A stretch of DNA of 64,000 nt from Posidonia oceanica (GCA_037176725.1 JAZBRS010000049.1:31302001-31366000); one strand, 5' to 3'; counted from the first letter of the stretch, positions 35,524-47,176 are shown. Numbers and translations: made by a program. The notes: generated by a model not told the origin, from the sequence alone.

Positions 35524-36658
35524 ACATGTTAGATTAGCCCATCTTGGAAAATCAAAGATAGAACAAATGTTAAAATTGAATCTTCTCCCTAATATTAATA
35601 AGATGGAATTAACTCCATGTCAACATTGCTTAGTTGGAAAAATGACTAAGAAACCATTTAGTGTTGGACATAGGGTGAATGAGTTATTAGCCTTAGTACA
35701 TTCAGATGTATGTGGTCCACTTAATGTGAAAACTTATAATAATAAGGAATATTTTGTGACATTTATAGATGATTATTCAAGATACACATATGTCTATTTA
35801 ATTTCACATAAATCAGAAGTGTTAAGTTGTTTTAAGAAATATAAAGCAGAAGTGGAAAAACAACTTGGAAGAAACATTAAGGTGTTAAGATCTGATAGAG
35901 GTGGGGAATACAATTCAAAGGAATTTGAGTCATATTGTGAAGAACATGGAATAAAGAGGCATATTACTATGCCATATACGCCACAACAAAATGGTGTGGC
36001 GGAACAGAAAAACAGAACTCTAATGAATTCTGTTAGATGTATACTATTACACTCTAACCTTCCAAGAAAATTTTGGGGAGAGGCAGTACTCATTGCAAAT
36101 CACACTTTGAATAGAATACCCACCAAATCTGTCACAGGAACCCTTTATGATTTGTAGAATGGAAGGAAACCCAATATTAATTATTTAAGGAAATGGGGTT
36201 CAATAGCTCATGTGCTTATTCCAAGTCAACTCAGGGATAAATTAGACTTTAGAACATTGAAATGTAGATTTATAGGATATTGTGATAAATTTACAGGATA
36301 TAGTTTTTTCCATACGGAAAAAAGAATTGTTGAGTATAGAGTTGCTACATTTCTAGAAAATCTAAAGGAAGAAGAATATACTCAAGATAAAGATGAACCA
36401 TTATCAGTAATGGGAGATGATTACTTTAATGGTGTTCAAGGAAATGATCTAGAAAATGGAGATCAACTAAATATAGAAAATACAAATGAACCCTTGGAAA
36501 TAGTGGGGAATCAACTAAATATAGAAAATATAAATGAACCCATGGAAATAGTGGGGAATGACCATTATAACCAACCAAATATAGAAAATATTGATGAGCC
36601 TGAAAACGACCATCCTGATGCTCCTAGCAATAAAAGAATGAGAACTCAGCCTTCATGA
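35524..36658 (+). pseudogene. copia integrase
   Basis: The HHCC domain is present (H-x4-H in HVRLAHLGKSKIEQM, then CQHC near 35620). The catalytic core follows with VHSDVCGPL, FVTFIDDYSRYTYVY, VLRSDRGGEYNSKEF and PQQNGVAEQKN, that is, the D,D,E residues. A stop at about 36157 breaks the frame before the GKLDP-like C-terminal region. An Asn/Glu-rich spacer with repeated NIENxNEP units (about 36460-36600) links to RT. Confidence 0.88.
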
Positions 36659-36727
36659 ATGAATGATTACCATTTGTATTCCTGTGAGCCATTATGTTTC
36701 TTAACAGACATAGATCAGGAAAATCAC

Positions 36728-38230
36728 ATGGAACCCATTACATATAGTGATGTGATTAAATCACATGAGAAAGATTTATGGCTTGAAGCCATGAATGATG
36801 AAATTGATTCCATGAAAAGGAACAGTGTTTGGGAGTTGTGTGATTTACCTAAAGAAAGGAAGGCTATAGGATGCAAATGGGTATTCAAGAAAAACTGAGG
36901 ATAGATGGGTCAATTGACAAGTTCAATGCTCGATTAGTAGTTAAAGGTTATACTCAGAAGGAAGGAATTGACTTCCAGGAAACATATTCTCATGTAACTA
37001 AGTTTGCATCTATAAGAATAATACTAGCCATTGTAGCACACTTAGATTTGGAATTACATCAAATGGATGTTAAGACTACATTTCTTAATGGAGAATTGCA
37101 GGATGAAATATTCATGTGTCAGCTTGAGGGTTTTCAGGTGGAAGGACATGAGGTAGAAGTGTGCAAATTAAATAAATCAATATATGAATTAAAACAGTCA
37201 TTTAGACAATGGTATCTCAAATTTCACAATGTGATTGTCTAAATGGGATTTATTTCAAATAGATTGGATAATTGTGTGTATGTCATGAAAAGTGGGAGCA
37301 GTTTTATAATATTGTCTTTGTATGTAGATGATATTTTGCTTGCCATAATTGACATGGAATCATTGAACAAAGTGAAAATTGAACTTTGTGAGAAATTTGA
37401 GATGAAGGACATGGGCGAAGCATTTTATGTCCTTCGAATACAGATCCTTAGAAATCGGAAGTCTAGAATGTTAAGTATAAACCAGGAAAAGTATTTTCAT
37501 TCAATACTTAAAAGATTTGGAATGCAAAATTGTGCCCTTGCACTTACACCATATGTGTATGGAAAAAGATTGAGCAAAAGTTAATGTCCTGGAAAGAGAC
37601 AGAAACCTCTGAATATACCATATGCACAAGCGGTTGGAAGTTTAATGTATGCAATGTTATGTACTAGACCGGACTTGGCATATTCAGTGAGTTTGGTAAG
37701 TCGATATCAAAGTAATCTTGGACCAGCACATTGGGAAGCTATTAAGAGGATTATGAAGTATATCAAGGGCACACTGCATCATTAACTAGTATACCAAGCG
37801 GAAATGCTGGAAGTATTATGTTATTCAGATGTAGACTTTGGAAGTGACAAAGATGATGGAAAGTTACATCTGGACACTTGTTCATCTTTGGTGGTGGAGC
37901 TATCTCATGGGGAAGTAAGAAGCAAGGCTGTGTTGCTAGATACACACAAGAAGCAGAATACATTGCATGTAGTACAGCCACCACATATGCTGTTTGGATT
38001 AAGAGATTTTTAAACGACTTGAGTTTCAATCTGATACAAAGATCAATCCGAATATATTGTGATAATCAAGCAGCAATTATTCTCATTAACAGTGGTGCCA
38101 ATAATTCAAAAGGAAGGCATATTGAGATACAATATCACTACATTCGTGATATCATACAGAAATAGGAAATAGACGTGAGTTATATTCCCACCTCGGACAT
38201 TATTGCTGATCCAATGACAAAAAAGATTCC
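36728..38230 (+). pseudogene. copia reverse transcriptase and RNase H
   Basis: RT begins with EPITYSDVIKSHEKDLWLEAM. It has RLVVKGYTQKEGIDFQETYS, QMDVKTTFLNGEL and the catalytic LYVDDILLA near 37320, with stops near 36897, 37242 and 37584. RNase H motifs CNSDVD-like LCYSDVDFG (about 37820), AEYIACS and IYCDNQAAI are present in shifted frames, followed by RHIEIQYHYIRD. Point stops and a frameshift near 37870 make it inactive. Confidence 0.88.
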
Positions 38231-38398
38231 AGCAGAGAAATTTATCAAGCATGTAGGCTTGATGGGTTTAATGAGCATTTCCATTGATAATGGAGATGGA
38301 ACACATTCTCATGAATAGTGGGAGTGGAAATTAAGAAAAATTCATACATTCCATGAATAGTGGGAGTATGTAAGAATTCACTACTTGGTCTTCATGAC

Positions 38399-38409
38399 CA
38401 AGTGGGAGA
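38399..38409 (+). other. copia polypurine tract
   Basis: AAGTGGGAGA directly before the 3' LTR at 38410, the plus-strand primer site. Confidence 0.7.
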
Positions 38410-38637
38410 TGTTAGGAAGTGGTCAAGGAAGACCACGAAGATAGGAGAAGTTAGAGATTTGGGAAATATTTTCCCGAAAAATCAGGAGGCGGTTAGGGAC
38501 GGAGGTTATGGGTGAAACAGTGGTCTCCACTACAAATAGGTGTCATCTTTATCTAAGGAAAACACAAACAAACATTGGATACAAAATCTAGAAAGATCCA
38601 TTAGCCGGAGCCCCTAACCTAGATAAGAAAACCATCA
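38410..38637 (+). repeat. copia 3' LTR
   Basis: Begins TGTTAGGAAGTGG, ends AAAACCATCA, then the target duplication AATCC. Confidence 0.9.
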
Positions 38638-38642
38638 AATCC

Positions 38643-38846
38643 TGGGCACGCATTAAGCAACCTAAGAAGTGTCGTAGGCCGAGCATTGGAGACTTAACAA
38701 CTATTTTACTTTCTGGGCCTCCAAAACTATTCAATGAGCTTTTGCCTAAAAATGTCTTCGACAGCCTAACTCGGGTTTGGAATTGCTTCCAAAACAGTGG
38801 ATTTCGATTTTCGAAATTATAAGTTAACTTCTCGCATAACCTAGTT
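38643..38846 (+). other. Sliver of original genomic DNA between two retrotransposons
   Basis: About 200 bases between the copia and gypsy insertions. A 60-codon open frame (38640-38819: IGDLTTILLSGPPKLFNELL within it) looks protein-like, but I do not recognise it. In the pre-insertion locus it would join 53360 onward. Confidence 0.35.
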
Positions 38847-38851
38847 CTGGT

Positions 38852-40473
38852 TGTAAGGTCAGCCTCGTGCAGCTTTCGAACAGGTGCGTCGGTTGAGGCG
38901 TCGACGGGAGGTGATCCGTCGGTGGGAGGCGAACTGGCGATGGAGGCCGAGGCAACAACCAGGGAGGAGGAATCGACGCTTGCGAGGAGGCATCTTGGAA
39001 CCTATTTATAGGGATCTCGACCCCAGATGTTGGAAGGCAAGAGAGAAAGAGAGGGAGAGCAAGAGAGAAGAGAGGAGAGCTGTGGAAGAGAGTACCTGAG
39101 CTTGTGGCCGAGGAAGGAGGAGCTGTCGCTGCCGTCCATGCACCGCCACCACCGGAAGAGCTCGTCGTGAAGGGGGAAACAACCGCTAGAGAGGTATGTA
39201 TGTGGTGGCATGTATTGGGTTCTATTTTTGTTGGATTCAAAGACTGCGTAGGTTGAGAGGAAGGAGAAGGTGAATAGTAAGGATTTTGATTGTTGCAAAG
39301 TAAAAATAAAAGGGATCGTGACGAGTAAGGGAGATAGTGGACCATTTTGCAGTATTGCCTTATGTTTTTCCTATTTACACGAAAGTCCTTTCAATTGGAT
39401 ATGTCCTTTTTGATCAAATTGTATACGAGACCTTGATAAGTTATGGATCAAAGTATTTTTATGGGTTATGATATCTGCTGAATTATTCTAGAGTTAGGGG
39501 CATGATCTGTGATGTTGGGGTAATTTGCAAATTAACCTAAGATTTTGATGTATTTCTGGAAGTTAGACATTTTACAGTTTTTGGCATAATTACTCATTTC
39601 CTCAAATAGATTTTATGTTAAATGTCCTATGTCATACCTTTTCTGTTCTTTTAGCTTAATTGCATTTAGGTCCTTGATATAGTTGAAATGTGTTTAAAAC
39701 ATTATAAATGGCAATATAGCTAAGTTTTTGTAGTTACATTATGAACTGAGACTTAAGAGGAAAATTACATAAAGAACCTTGCCCTTATTTTAATAAGACT
39801 TGAGAGAGAGAGAGAACAAGTTTTGGCATGTGACTCTTCGGAGTAATGACCTTAAAGGGGGACACACTGACCTGACGAGGTTCAGTGTTGGATCCTATGC
39901 AGATCTAGTGGCAACGATAAGATCACAAGACTCAGATCTGATGTCTACTGATTGACACAGGTTGGTATATAAGGTCCTCACAAATGAACCAAGTGTGAGA
40001 TGGAAAAATGTAATAATTTAGGGTGAGGATGGGTTGTAAACCAACTAGAAGACCGCACTATGCCAGTGGTGGGTGGTCCAAGGGATCCACTAAAAGATTG
40101 AAATGAAATACAAGTAAAAACATGGAATCTATAAAAGTCTGTTTAGATCTATGGTAGGCTAGGATTCTGCATGCATACTGAGTTTTCTTAAACTCATATC
40201 ATTTTCTTGGTTTTAATTGCAGGTAATCAAAGGTCTTAGAGAAGTGCTTTTTGGGACTTGCATTGTGTTTTAAGGCTCAATCCAATACACATGGGACCCA
40301 GATTAATGTAGTTGCATTGTTTTATTTTCAAGTCATGTAATAAGCTATGTAACAGACAGTATTTCAGAATTGAATAATATATGTTGTTCTCTTTTATCTG
40401 TTTTGCAATGTTCATGCATACACGGGGTCTCTGTTATGGCTTCCGCCTAGCCCGCATGTGTGTGGACGTTACA
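38852..40473 (+). repeat. gypsy 5' LTR (1.62 kb)
   Basis: Readily aligned with 51802-53354. This copy carries two extra short stretches (near 38912 and 39373-39420), explaining the 69-bp length difference. It contains a GA run near 39793. Confidence 0.92.
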
Positions 40474-40476
40474 ACA

Positions 40477-40488
40477 TGGTATCAGAGC
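40477..40488 (+). other. gypsy primer-binding site
   Basis: TGGTATCAGAGC three bases after the LTR, matching initiator-Met tRNA. Confidence 0.9.
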
Positions 40489-40639
40489 TTAGGGTCCCCT
40501 TCGTGTATTGAGCCTAAGATAGTAAAACTAATAAGAGTTAATAACACACCAAGTCAGTATAGTCATTGCATGTCTAATTATGTTTTGCTGCAGGAAATCT
40601 TAGGATGGTGTTGACACCCCATTTTGACAGGCTTGAATC

Positions 40640-42110
40640 TGTTGGAGTTCTCTGGTGACTTCTGGATCCAAACCTAGGTCAAACCACACCATTCCTTTTC
40701 TTCTTACCATTCAAAACAAGCCCAAACTTGACCTAAATTTACACCCCTTTCCCTAATCCAAAACTTACCCAAAAATCATAGGAAAACCCACAATTCCCAA
40801 CTTAACAAACCTACCCAAACCCTTAGAAATTTCCAACCCAAAACCACTCCCAAAAAATCCTAGAAAACCTAGGTAAAACTATCCTTTTTCTACACCTCAA
40901 AACTCTTCCAAAACTTTCTCAAAACCAAACCAAAACCCTAGGAGCAACACTAGAGACCCTAGGCTATACACTCTCAAAATTTCATCCCTTTTCAAAACCT
41001 CTAAACCCTCCTTTTACCCAAATTATCCTTTTCTCTCTCCTCTCTCTCTCCTGATTATCCTCCTTCTTTTCACCCCCTTCTCTCCCTTTTTCTTGCCTGA
41101 CTGTGGGCCCCCCTTGTGCTTCTATCTCTTCTCAATCTTATTTTTACCATTTTCTTTGATTTTCAAAAAAATTATTTTCTTTCAATTCCTCTTTTTCCTC
41201 TTTATTCCTCCATTTCTCTCTTTTCTTCTTCCCTTTGATTTCCTTTTCCTATCTCTTGCTAAATCCCTAAAAACTTTCAAAAACACTAAAACAAAAAGGA
41301 AAACAAACCAAAACCCTAAAATAAATAATTAAAAACATTAAACAAACAATTAAAAACCTAAACTTAACTGAATCTAGCTAAAATGGAAAATCAAGAGTGC
41401 AACTTAAAAAATGCAAAACAAACCAAAAGAAAATGCTGTAAAATCAAGGAAAAAACCAAAAAACAATCAAAACAAGCCAAAGTAAGAACCTTACTAAAAA
41501 ACAATAAAAAAAAATTCCTAAAAAGAAAGGAAAACAATTAAAAATACTAAGACAACTAATTAAGGAAAAGAGAGACCTAACAAATCTAAAAAGAACAATT
41601 CAAAAAACTTAAAAAATGAAAACAAACAATCAAAATTTAAGAACACTTAACTGAAAACTTAACAAGAAAACCTTAACTAAAAAATTAATTAAAAGAACTC
41701 AACAAACAAAAATAAAAAACAAATCGAAAAAGACTTAAGCAAAAAAGACTAAAATAAAAAATCCAAAACTCACTCTAATTAATTTAAAACAAACTTTAAA
41801 AATCCTAATTAACATCCCAAATACTTAACAAGAAAAACATAATTAAAAAACAACTTAAAAGACTTAACAAACATTTAATCAAAATAAAAAACAAATCAAA
41901 ATAAACAAAACCCTAAAAACCCTAATCAAGACTAAATCTCTCTAAACCTAATTAATTAACCAAAAAACAATCATTAAAAAAAAACTTAATCAAGGTCCTA
42001 ACTTAAAACACAATCCTTTTAATAACTTTACCTATTTTATTTTTATCTAATTTATTTCTCTTCTTTCTCTTTCTCCTTTCTTTCTCCCTTTCTTTCAATT
42101 CTTTTTCCTT
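40640..42110. repeat. G-depleted, A/C-rich strand-asymmetric tract
   Basis: About 1.5 kb in which the plus strand has almost no G: first C/A-rich, then runs of AAAAC, CTTAAC and AAAACCCTAAAAACCCTAAT (telobox-like, near 41910). No gene; low-complexity LTR interior. Confidence 0.7.
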
Positions 42111-43740
42111 TTTTTCCCCTGTTGGGCCCAGTCCGGCCCGTTCCCCTTCTTCTTCTTCCTTTCTTTATTTCTTTTTTTTTCTTTCACCAGGCCCGGCCCA
42201 CACCCGCACTCAGCCCCCTTCTCCCTCCTTCTTCCTATTCTTCTTCTTCTTCTTCTCCCGCGAAACACAGCTCTCCCTCCTCTCCTTTGAATTCCAAATC
42301 TCCCTCCCGATTACCATCAGCTCCAGCTCGCTCCGTCCTCTCTTCCATCTCAACGGCATCTCCAGGGCAATTAATGCCAGTCCCCTCGCCGTCCTTCGCT
42401 GTCAGCAACAGCAGCTCCCGCCGGTGGAGAATTCAAACTCACCACGCGCTCAGCCCCCCTCTTCAGCTCCTGCTTAAAGCCTGGCCTCCGCTCCTCCTAC
42501 ACTGCCTTTTGTCACCCAGAGAGAGCAGCCAGAGCGTGTGGGAGCAATCCAGAGAGCAATTCCCCTCCTTCTTCCTCTGAAAAAATCAGGACTTCTTCCT
42601 CTCATTCCCTCTACTTGAAACCAGCCCGTTCCAAGCCTAAAACCACCCAGCATTCCTCCCCCAATCTCGGCCAAACAACCACCACTTCAGCCCACCATTC
42701 CACAGCCAATACACCCCTGAAACCTCCCCTCAATTCCACTTGAACCAACCCAGAACCCAACTCCTATATCCTCAAAAATTCCCGACACTACCGAGCCCAA
42801 AATCTTCCCAAATTCTAGCATCCAATTCCCTGAACATCACCTCCCCAGATCACCAAACCTTCAGCCCTAACCCCCACCATAGCCGAAGCCCTTCACCACA
42901 AACACCTTCCCTAACTTCTCTGCCAGAAAATCCACCACCAGCAATCTCCCTCTCCAAGCCTCCACTAGCCTTCCTGAACATCCACACACCTTCACCAGAC
43001 CCTAGAAGCTCGCCTGAGCCCTCCAGCTGATCCAGAGGGCAGTACATCACCACCCCCACCTCCGGCCATCTTCTGTGAACCCACAGAAGTGAATCTCTGC
43101 TCCGGCCTGCGAAGTTTCGTTCCAGAGATCCAGCGAGCTCCGGAAGACTTCACTGAGTCGATCGCACCGCTCCCGAGTCGTCGACAGCACCTGCAGCGAC
43201 CAGACGATCACCGCCGGCAAGCTCCGAATCGCCTGACGTCGGGGGAGCATCTTAGCTAGTAGAACAGGTACCGCTTCTTCCCTTTAGGTTAACTTTCGTT
43301 CCAGCATGCTTTTCCGGCCCTTAGTTCTAGGTTCTCCCCCCTCCTGCTCCGAGTCAGCGCTGCCGGCAACATCTTCTTCTCCGACGAGCTCCGGCTCTGT
43401 CTCGCCGTTCCAGCCAGCAGAACTCACATCCGATTGTCGCCCGAGGACCGCACGGACCCCAAGATCACTCCGGTGGCCTCAGAATGCCACGACGACGCTC
43501 CGATCATCTTCCCTGCCTCCGAGCAGGTCTGCAGACCTCCGGCGTCTTCTCCGGCTTGCTCCAAGCAGCACCAGGTCGCGCCGACGCCGCCCCAAGGTCC
43601 GTCGAGCTCTAGAGAACATCGCCGACCGTCCCGTGCGTCCCCAGCACCCCTCCTCCGCTCGCGACGGCCGCTAGTAGTACTGTGCTACAGTGGTCGTCGT
43701 TCTGTGGATTACTGTGCATTTATTTTTTCTGTTGCTTAGC
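42110..43740. other. C-rich segment of the nested element, open in several frames
   Basis: Pyrimidine-rich and GC-rich sequence with long Pro/Ser-rich open frames (42122-42580, 43306-43674, 43434-43739). They overlap in different frames, lack homology and reflect base composition; I do not call them genes. Confidence 0.55.
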
Positions 43741-44680
43741 TATTTTACCAAAAATTGCATTTCCAGTTCCTGTTTTCATTTTATTGCATTCTGGTCCTGC
43801 TTCTGTTTATCATTCATTTAATTTCGTATGTAAATCATATGATATTGCATGAAAAGTTTAAAAAATCATTTAATTACATGTTAGTCCTTCTACAGTGCTT
43901 CTCTTCAGTGTTTTGTTTAAATTCTGGCCCTCTAGCTTTCTATTATTGCATGTTAGTCCTTCAGTAGTTAATCTAATTTAATGCTTCAATTTTACCTTGA
44001 TAAATTGCATTTTTAGTCCCTACTGTCTTCCCTATTTACAGTTTAGTCCTCTGATCTGTTAACTTAGGTTTTATTTTTCAATTTATCTTACTGTATTGCA
44101 TCATTTCCCTCATGTTTCCTGATTTTTGCATATAGGTCCTTCATCAATGCACAGCATACATTTAAATGCATATTTTGCATATAAAATTGCATTTTTGACC
44201 CTGCATGATTTGAAAATTGCATATTAGTCCTCTACCTATCATATAAATGCATATTTTGCTTATAAAATTGCATTTTTGACCCTACATGATTTAAAAATTG
44301 CACATAGGTCCTCTGCATGCTTATAAAAATCATTTAAATGCATGTTTTGCTTATAAAATTGCATTTTAGACCCTGCATGATTTAAAAATTGCATATAGGT
44401 CCCCTGTTTGCATTCCCAAACCACTCAGACCCTTGTTTTGCTGGAAAAATTACATTTTAGACCCTGTTGATTTCAAAATTGCATACCAACTGACCATATG
44501 ATTTCAAAACTTGTCCTAATGCATGTCTATCTTGAAAAATTGCATTTTGAACCCTGTACTTTGCAAAATTGCATTCAGACCCTCTAGTTTTCAAAAACTC
44601 TGCATAAAAGCCCCAAACTTTTCAAAATCTTTGCATTTAAACCCCCACTTTTCCAAAAATTGCATATAAGGTCCCAGTTT
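43700..44680. repeat. Degenerate array of AAATTGCAT...GGTCC phrases
   Basis: The phrases AAAATTGCATTTT, GACCCTGCATGATTT and GCATATAGGTCC recur at roughly 50-120-bp steps. This is a diverged tandem array inside the nested element, not coding. Confidence 0.6.
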
Positions 44681-45458
44681 TCTGAAAAATCATCCCTAAG
44701 TCTTTTCTTGCATTCTGCATGCATTGCACTCACGCATTCTTGCATTTTGGCATTCCTGCACACACTTAGGCACATTTAGTTCCCATTTGCTTGGGAGGAC
44801 CTGTTTTACACACCCCTAGGACCTCCTGTACACTTAGATCCATTCTTCTCCCCTATTCTGGCCCTTATGCCTTGAAGCTGGGATATCTTCAGATCCGGTC
44901 GTTGGATCTTCTCAATCAAGCTACTTGGACGACCCTGGTGAAGCGCTCTTCAGCATGGACCAAGCAGATTTCAGATCAGGCTTCAGATTTCCAAGGTAAG
45001 TCCTCCTAAACCCTTGCACAGCATTCGTTTGCACACCATTTGCATTCCATGCATTGTTTTTGCTTTCTGGTTTCTCAAGCATGTAGAGTAAGACTTCCTC
45101 TTCTTATCTATTAACTCTGCTTCTTCTTTTTGCGTACTCTCAGTGTTTTGTGTTGCGTTTCCCTTGGATTTACCACTAATTGCGACTTTCTTCCCCCTTT
45201 CCCACGATCCGATTGCATCGCAAGCTCTTGGCAGCGTGCGAGACACATCGTGGGACATTTTGGTGGGAAACAGCCACAAAACAGTGGTAATCCTTCCACT
45301 TGTTTCCCTTCCCCTTTGTAGGTCTTCATATCTACTTTGTGTGGTCTTTAAATGACGCTCATTCTCATGCTTGCGCTGTTTACCTCCCCTTTGCTTCTCC
45401 TGCCCTTTTTCTTTGTATTTGCATCTGCATGGTTTTATCAATGCTTTATTTCGCCTGC

Positions 45459-46010
45459 TTTGGCACTGTTTGCGTGCCCGCTTCGCTTTTGGCACCGTTT
45501 TGCGTGCTCGCTTTGCTTTTGGCATCGTTTTACGTGCCCGCTCTGTTTTTGACACCGTTTTGCGTGCCCGCTCTGCTTTTGGCACCGTTTTGCGTACCCA
45601 CTCTGCTTTTGGCACCGTTTTGCATGTCCGCTTTGTTTTTGGCACCGTTTTGCATGCCCGCTCTGTTTTTGACACCGTTTTGCGTGTCCGCTCTGCTTTT
45701 GGCACCGTTTTGCGTGCCGTTCTTGTTTCTTGCACCGATTTGCGTGCTCACTTTGTTTTTGGCACCGTTTCGCCTGCCCACTCTGTCTTTTGCGCCGTTT
45801 TGCGCACCGCTCTGTTTTTGGCACCATTTTGCGTGCCCGCTTTGTTTTCTGCACCATTTTGCGTGCTGTTCTTGTTTTCTCGCACCGTTTCGCGTGCCGT
45901 TTTGTTTTCTCGCACCGTTTTACGTGCCGTCCTGTCTTTTGCGTCGTTTTGCGTGCCGACCTCGTTTTCTTGCACCGTTTCGCGTGCCACTCTCGTTTCT
46001 TGCGTTGTTT
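45459..46010. repeat. 30-bp minisatellite, about 18 copies
   Basis: The unit reads GGCACCGTTTTGCGTGCCCG plus CTCTGCTTTT. The period is exactly 30 bases from 45481 to about 45720, then becomes less regular (28-31 bases). Because 30 is a multiple of three and the unit lacks stops, long open frames run through it on both strands (for example 45300-46106, 45371-46180 plus; 44983-45735, 45438-46094 minus). These are artefacts of the repeat. Confidence 0.9.
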
Positions 46011-46528
46011 CGCATGTTTTACGCCGTTTTCTCTTGCATGTCGTCTGCATTGCTTGGTTTTACCGCCGTTTTGCTTTTCCGTCTGCATTTGCATATAGAG
46101 CAGTGATGCTTACTGTCTGGAGTTCTCACGAGCCAGGTTTCGCCCGGTTCGGAACACAGACAGCGTTGCTGAGCACTTAGACTGCACGTTTACTTCCCTG
46201 CATTGCATCCCACCACTTAGAGCACACCTATGAGCATTCATTCAGGCATTCATTGGCATTTAGGCATTCGAACCTGCATTTCCCTGCGTATGCGAGCGTA
46301 AGCCTAGAAAGACCGATTCTTGAGCGTGTCGGGGGTGCCTAACACCTTCCCTGCACGTAACAGGAGTCCTTGCCCAGTCTTTTGGCCCTTATCCTAGGCA
46401 TGAGTCATCTCATTTGCATTCATTTGCATTTGTTTTCTTTTGCATTGCTTTGCATTGCATCATTTGCTTGGTTTTGCATGTTAACTCACGCATTTCCCCC
46501 GGTTTTCCTTGTCTCCCAATAATAGACA

Positions 46529-46540
46529 TGGAGGCGACTC
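46529..46540 (+). other. Candidate primer-binding site of the nested element
   Basis: TGGAGGCGACTC directly after ...AGACA. It resembles the TGGCGACTCTG primer site of Tat/Ogre elements, with two inserted bases. If real, the nested LTR is 40609-46528 (5.9 kb). Confidence 0.4.
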
Positions 46541-46663
46541 TGAATTGTCTTATCTTCTTCTTTTCTTATCTTTTCTCTTCTGTTTTAAGTGTTTTCGAGT
46601 TGAGCTCTCCTCCTCGGACATAGCTGCTAATAGTAAACCTGATTCTGATTGGGATTACTACAG

Positions 46664-47176
46664 ATGGCAAGGACAATTTATAACCCTAACTTTATGAAAG
46701 TTGGCGGTGGTACCCTGCATATCCTTTATGAGGAATACCAAAGGATGCAGGAAGTGCGTTGTAACCTTAGAGAGGATAGGCAAGCTCTGCAGGCGCAGCC
46801 ACACATGTATAAGGCGCAGAGGCGACTCACGAGGGAATGTCACCGGCAGGAGAAGGAAAGACGTCGCCAGAAGAGGCACGCGAAGCGCATGCAGGCCTAT
46901 CTAACGAAGCAGTGCGCAGCTTTCAGCTCAACAGGAGAGCGAGAGCATCGGTATTTGCCTGAAGAACTGCAGGACGTGGCGAATTCTGCAGATCCCCGCA
47001 TCTGGATGGATGAGGAGGAGGAAGGTGTGGGAGATAACTTCCGGCTTTACCGCCAGCGAAGTTGTGGTTGGATATCCGTGTCCGATGACTCCGTCGAGAA
47101 GTGCCACGGATTCATTACCACATTCATGAGTCCTCCTAGTATAACTTCTGCTTGGATTCCTAAGCTAGAGATGTAG
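46664..47176 (+). CDS. Unrecognised 171-aa ORF between primer-binding site and gag
   Basis: The ATG at 46664 follows CTACAG and opens 170 codons. The protein starts MARTIYNPNFMKVGGGTL. Residues about 30-85 are strongly basic and Gln/Arg-rich (RRLTRECHRQEKERRRQKRH, coiled-coil- or RNA-binding-like); the second half is acidic (WMDEEEEGVGDNF) with a Trp/Ser-rich end. No domain is recognised and there is no signal peptide or membrane segment. It is followed by an AATAAAGTG-type polyadenylation signal near 47236. It lies either in the nested Tat/Ogre-like element (an ORF1 position) or at the start of the chromovirus interior, depending on the junction. Unlike neighbouring ORFs it has no internal stop. 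Function unknown. Confidence 0.5.
   Translation: MARTIYNPNFMKVGGGTLHILYEEYQRMQEVRCNLREDRQALQAQPHMYKAQRRLTRECHRQEKERRRQKRHAKRMQAYLTKQCAAFSSTGEREHRYLPEELQDVANSADPRIWMDEEEEGVGDNFRLYRQRSCGWISVSDDSVEKCHGFITTFMSPPSITSAWIPKLEM

Larger units (their letters stand above)
33397..38637 (+). mobile_element. Complete but decayed Ty1/copia retrotransposon (5.2 kb)
   Basis: 228-bp LTRs at 33397-33624 and 38410-38637 share the TGT...ATCA ends and are flanked by the 5-bp duplication AATCC (33392-33396 and 38638-38642). A primer-binding site follows the 5' LTR and a polypurine tract precedes the 3' LTR. Gag, protease, integrase, reverse transcriptase and RNase H occur in copia order. A hand count gives about 37 differences in 228 positions between LTRs, so it is an old insertion. 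It is split by many stops. Confidence 0.93.

Noticed and set aside
38824..39345. 173-codon minus-strand open frame in the gypsy 5' LTR
   Set aside because: A shorter version occurs in the 3' LTR; it is LTR sequence with biased composition, not a gene.
42122..43739. Pro/Ser-rich plus-strand open frames resembling cell-wall or signal-peptide proteins
   Set aside because: Overlapping in different frames, inside a low-complexity C-rich LTR-like region, without conserved motifs.
43700..44680. Possible CRISPR-like regularly spaced repeat
   Set aside because: Spacing is irregular, repeats are degenerate, and the context is a plant retroelement.
44983..46180. Long open frames (218-269 codons) on both strands that look like Cys/Phe-rich or Lys/Arg-rich proteins
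   Set aside because: They are produced by the 30-bp minisatellite, which is stop-free in several frames; there is no homology.
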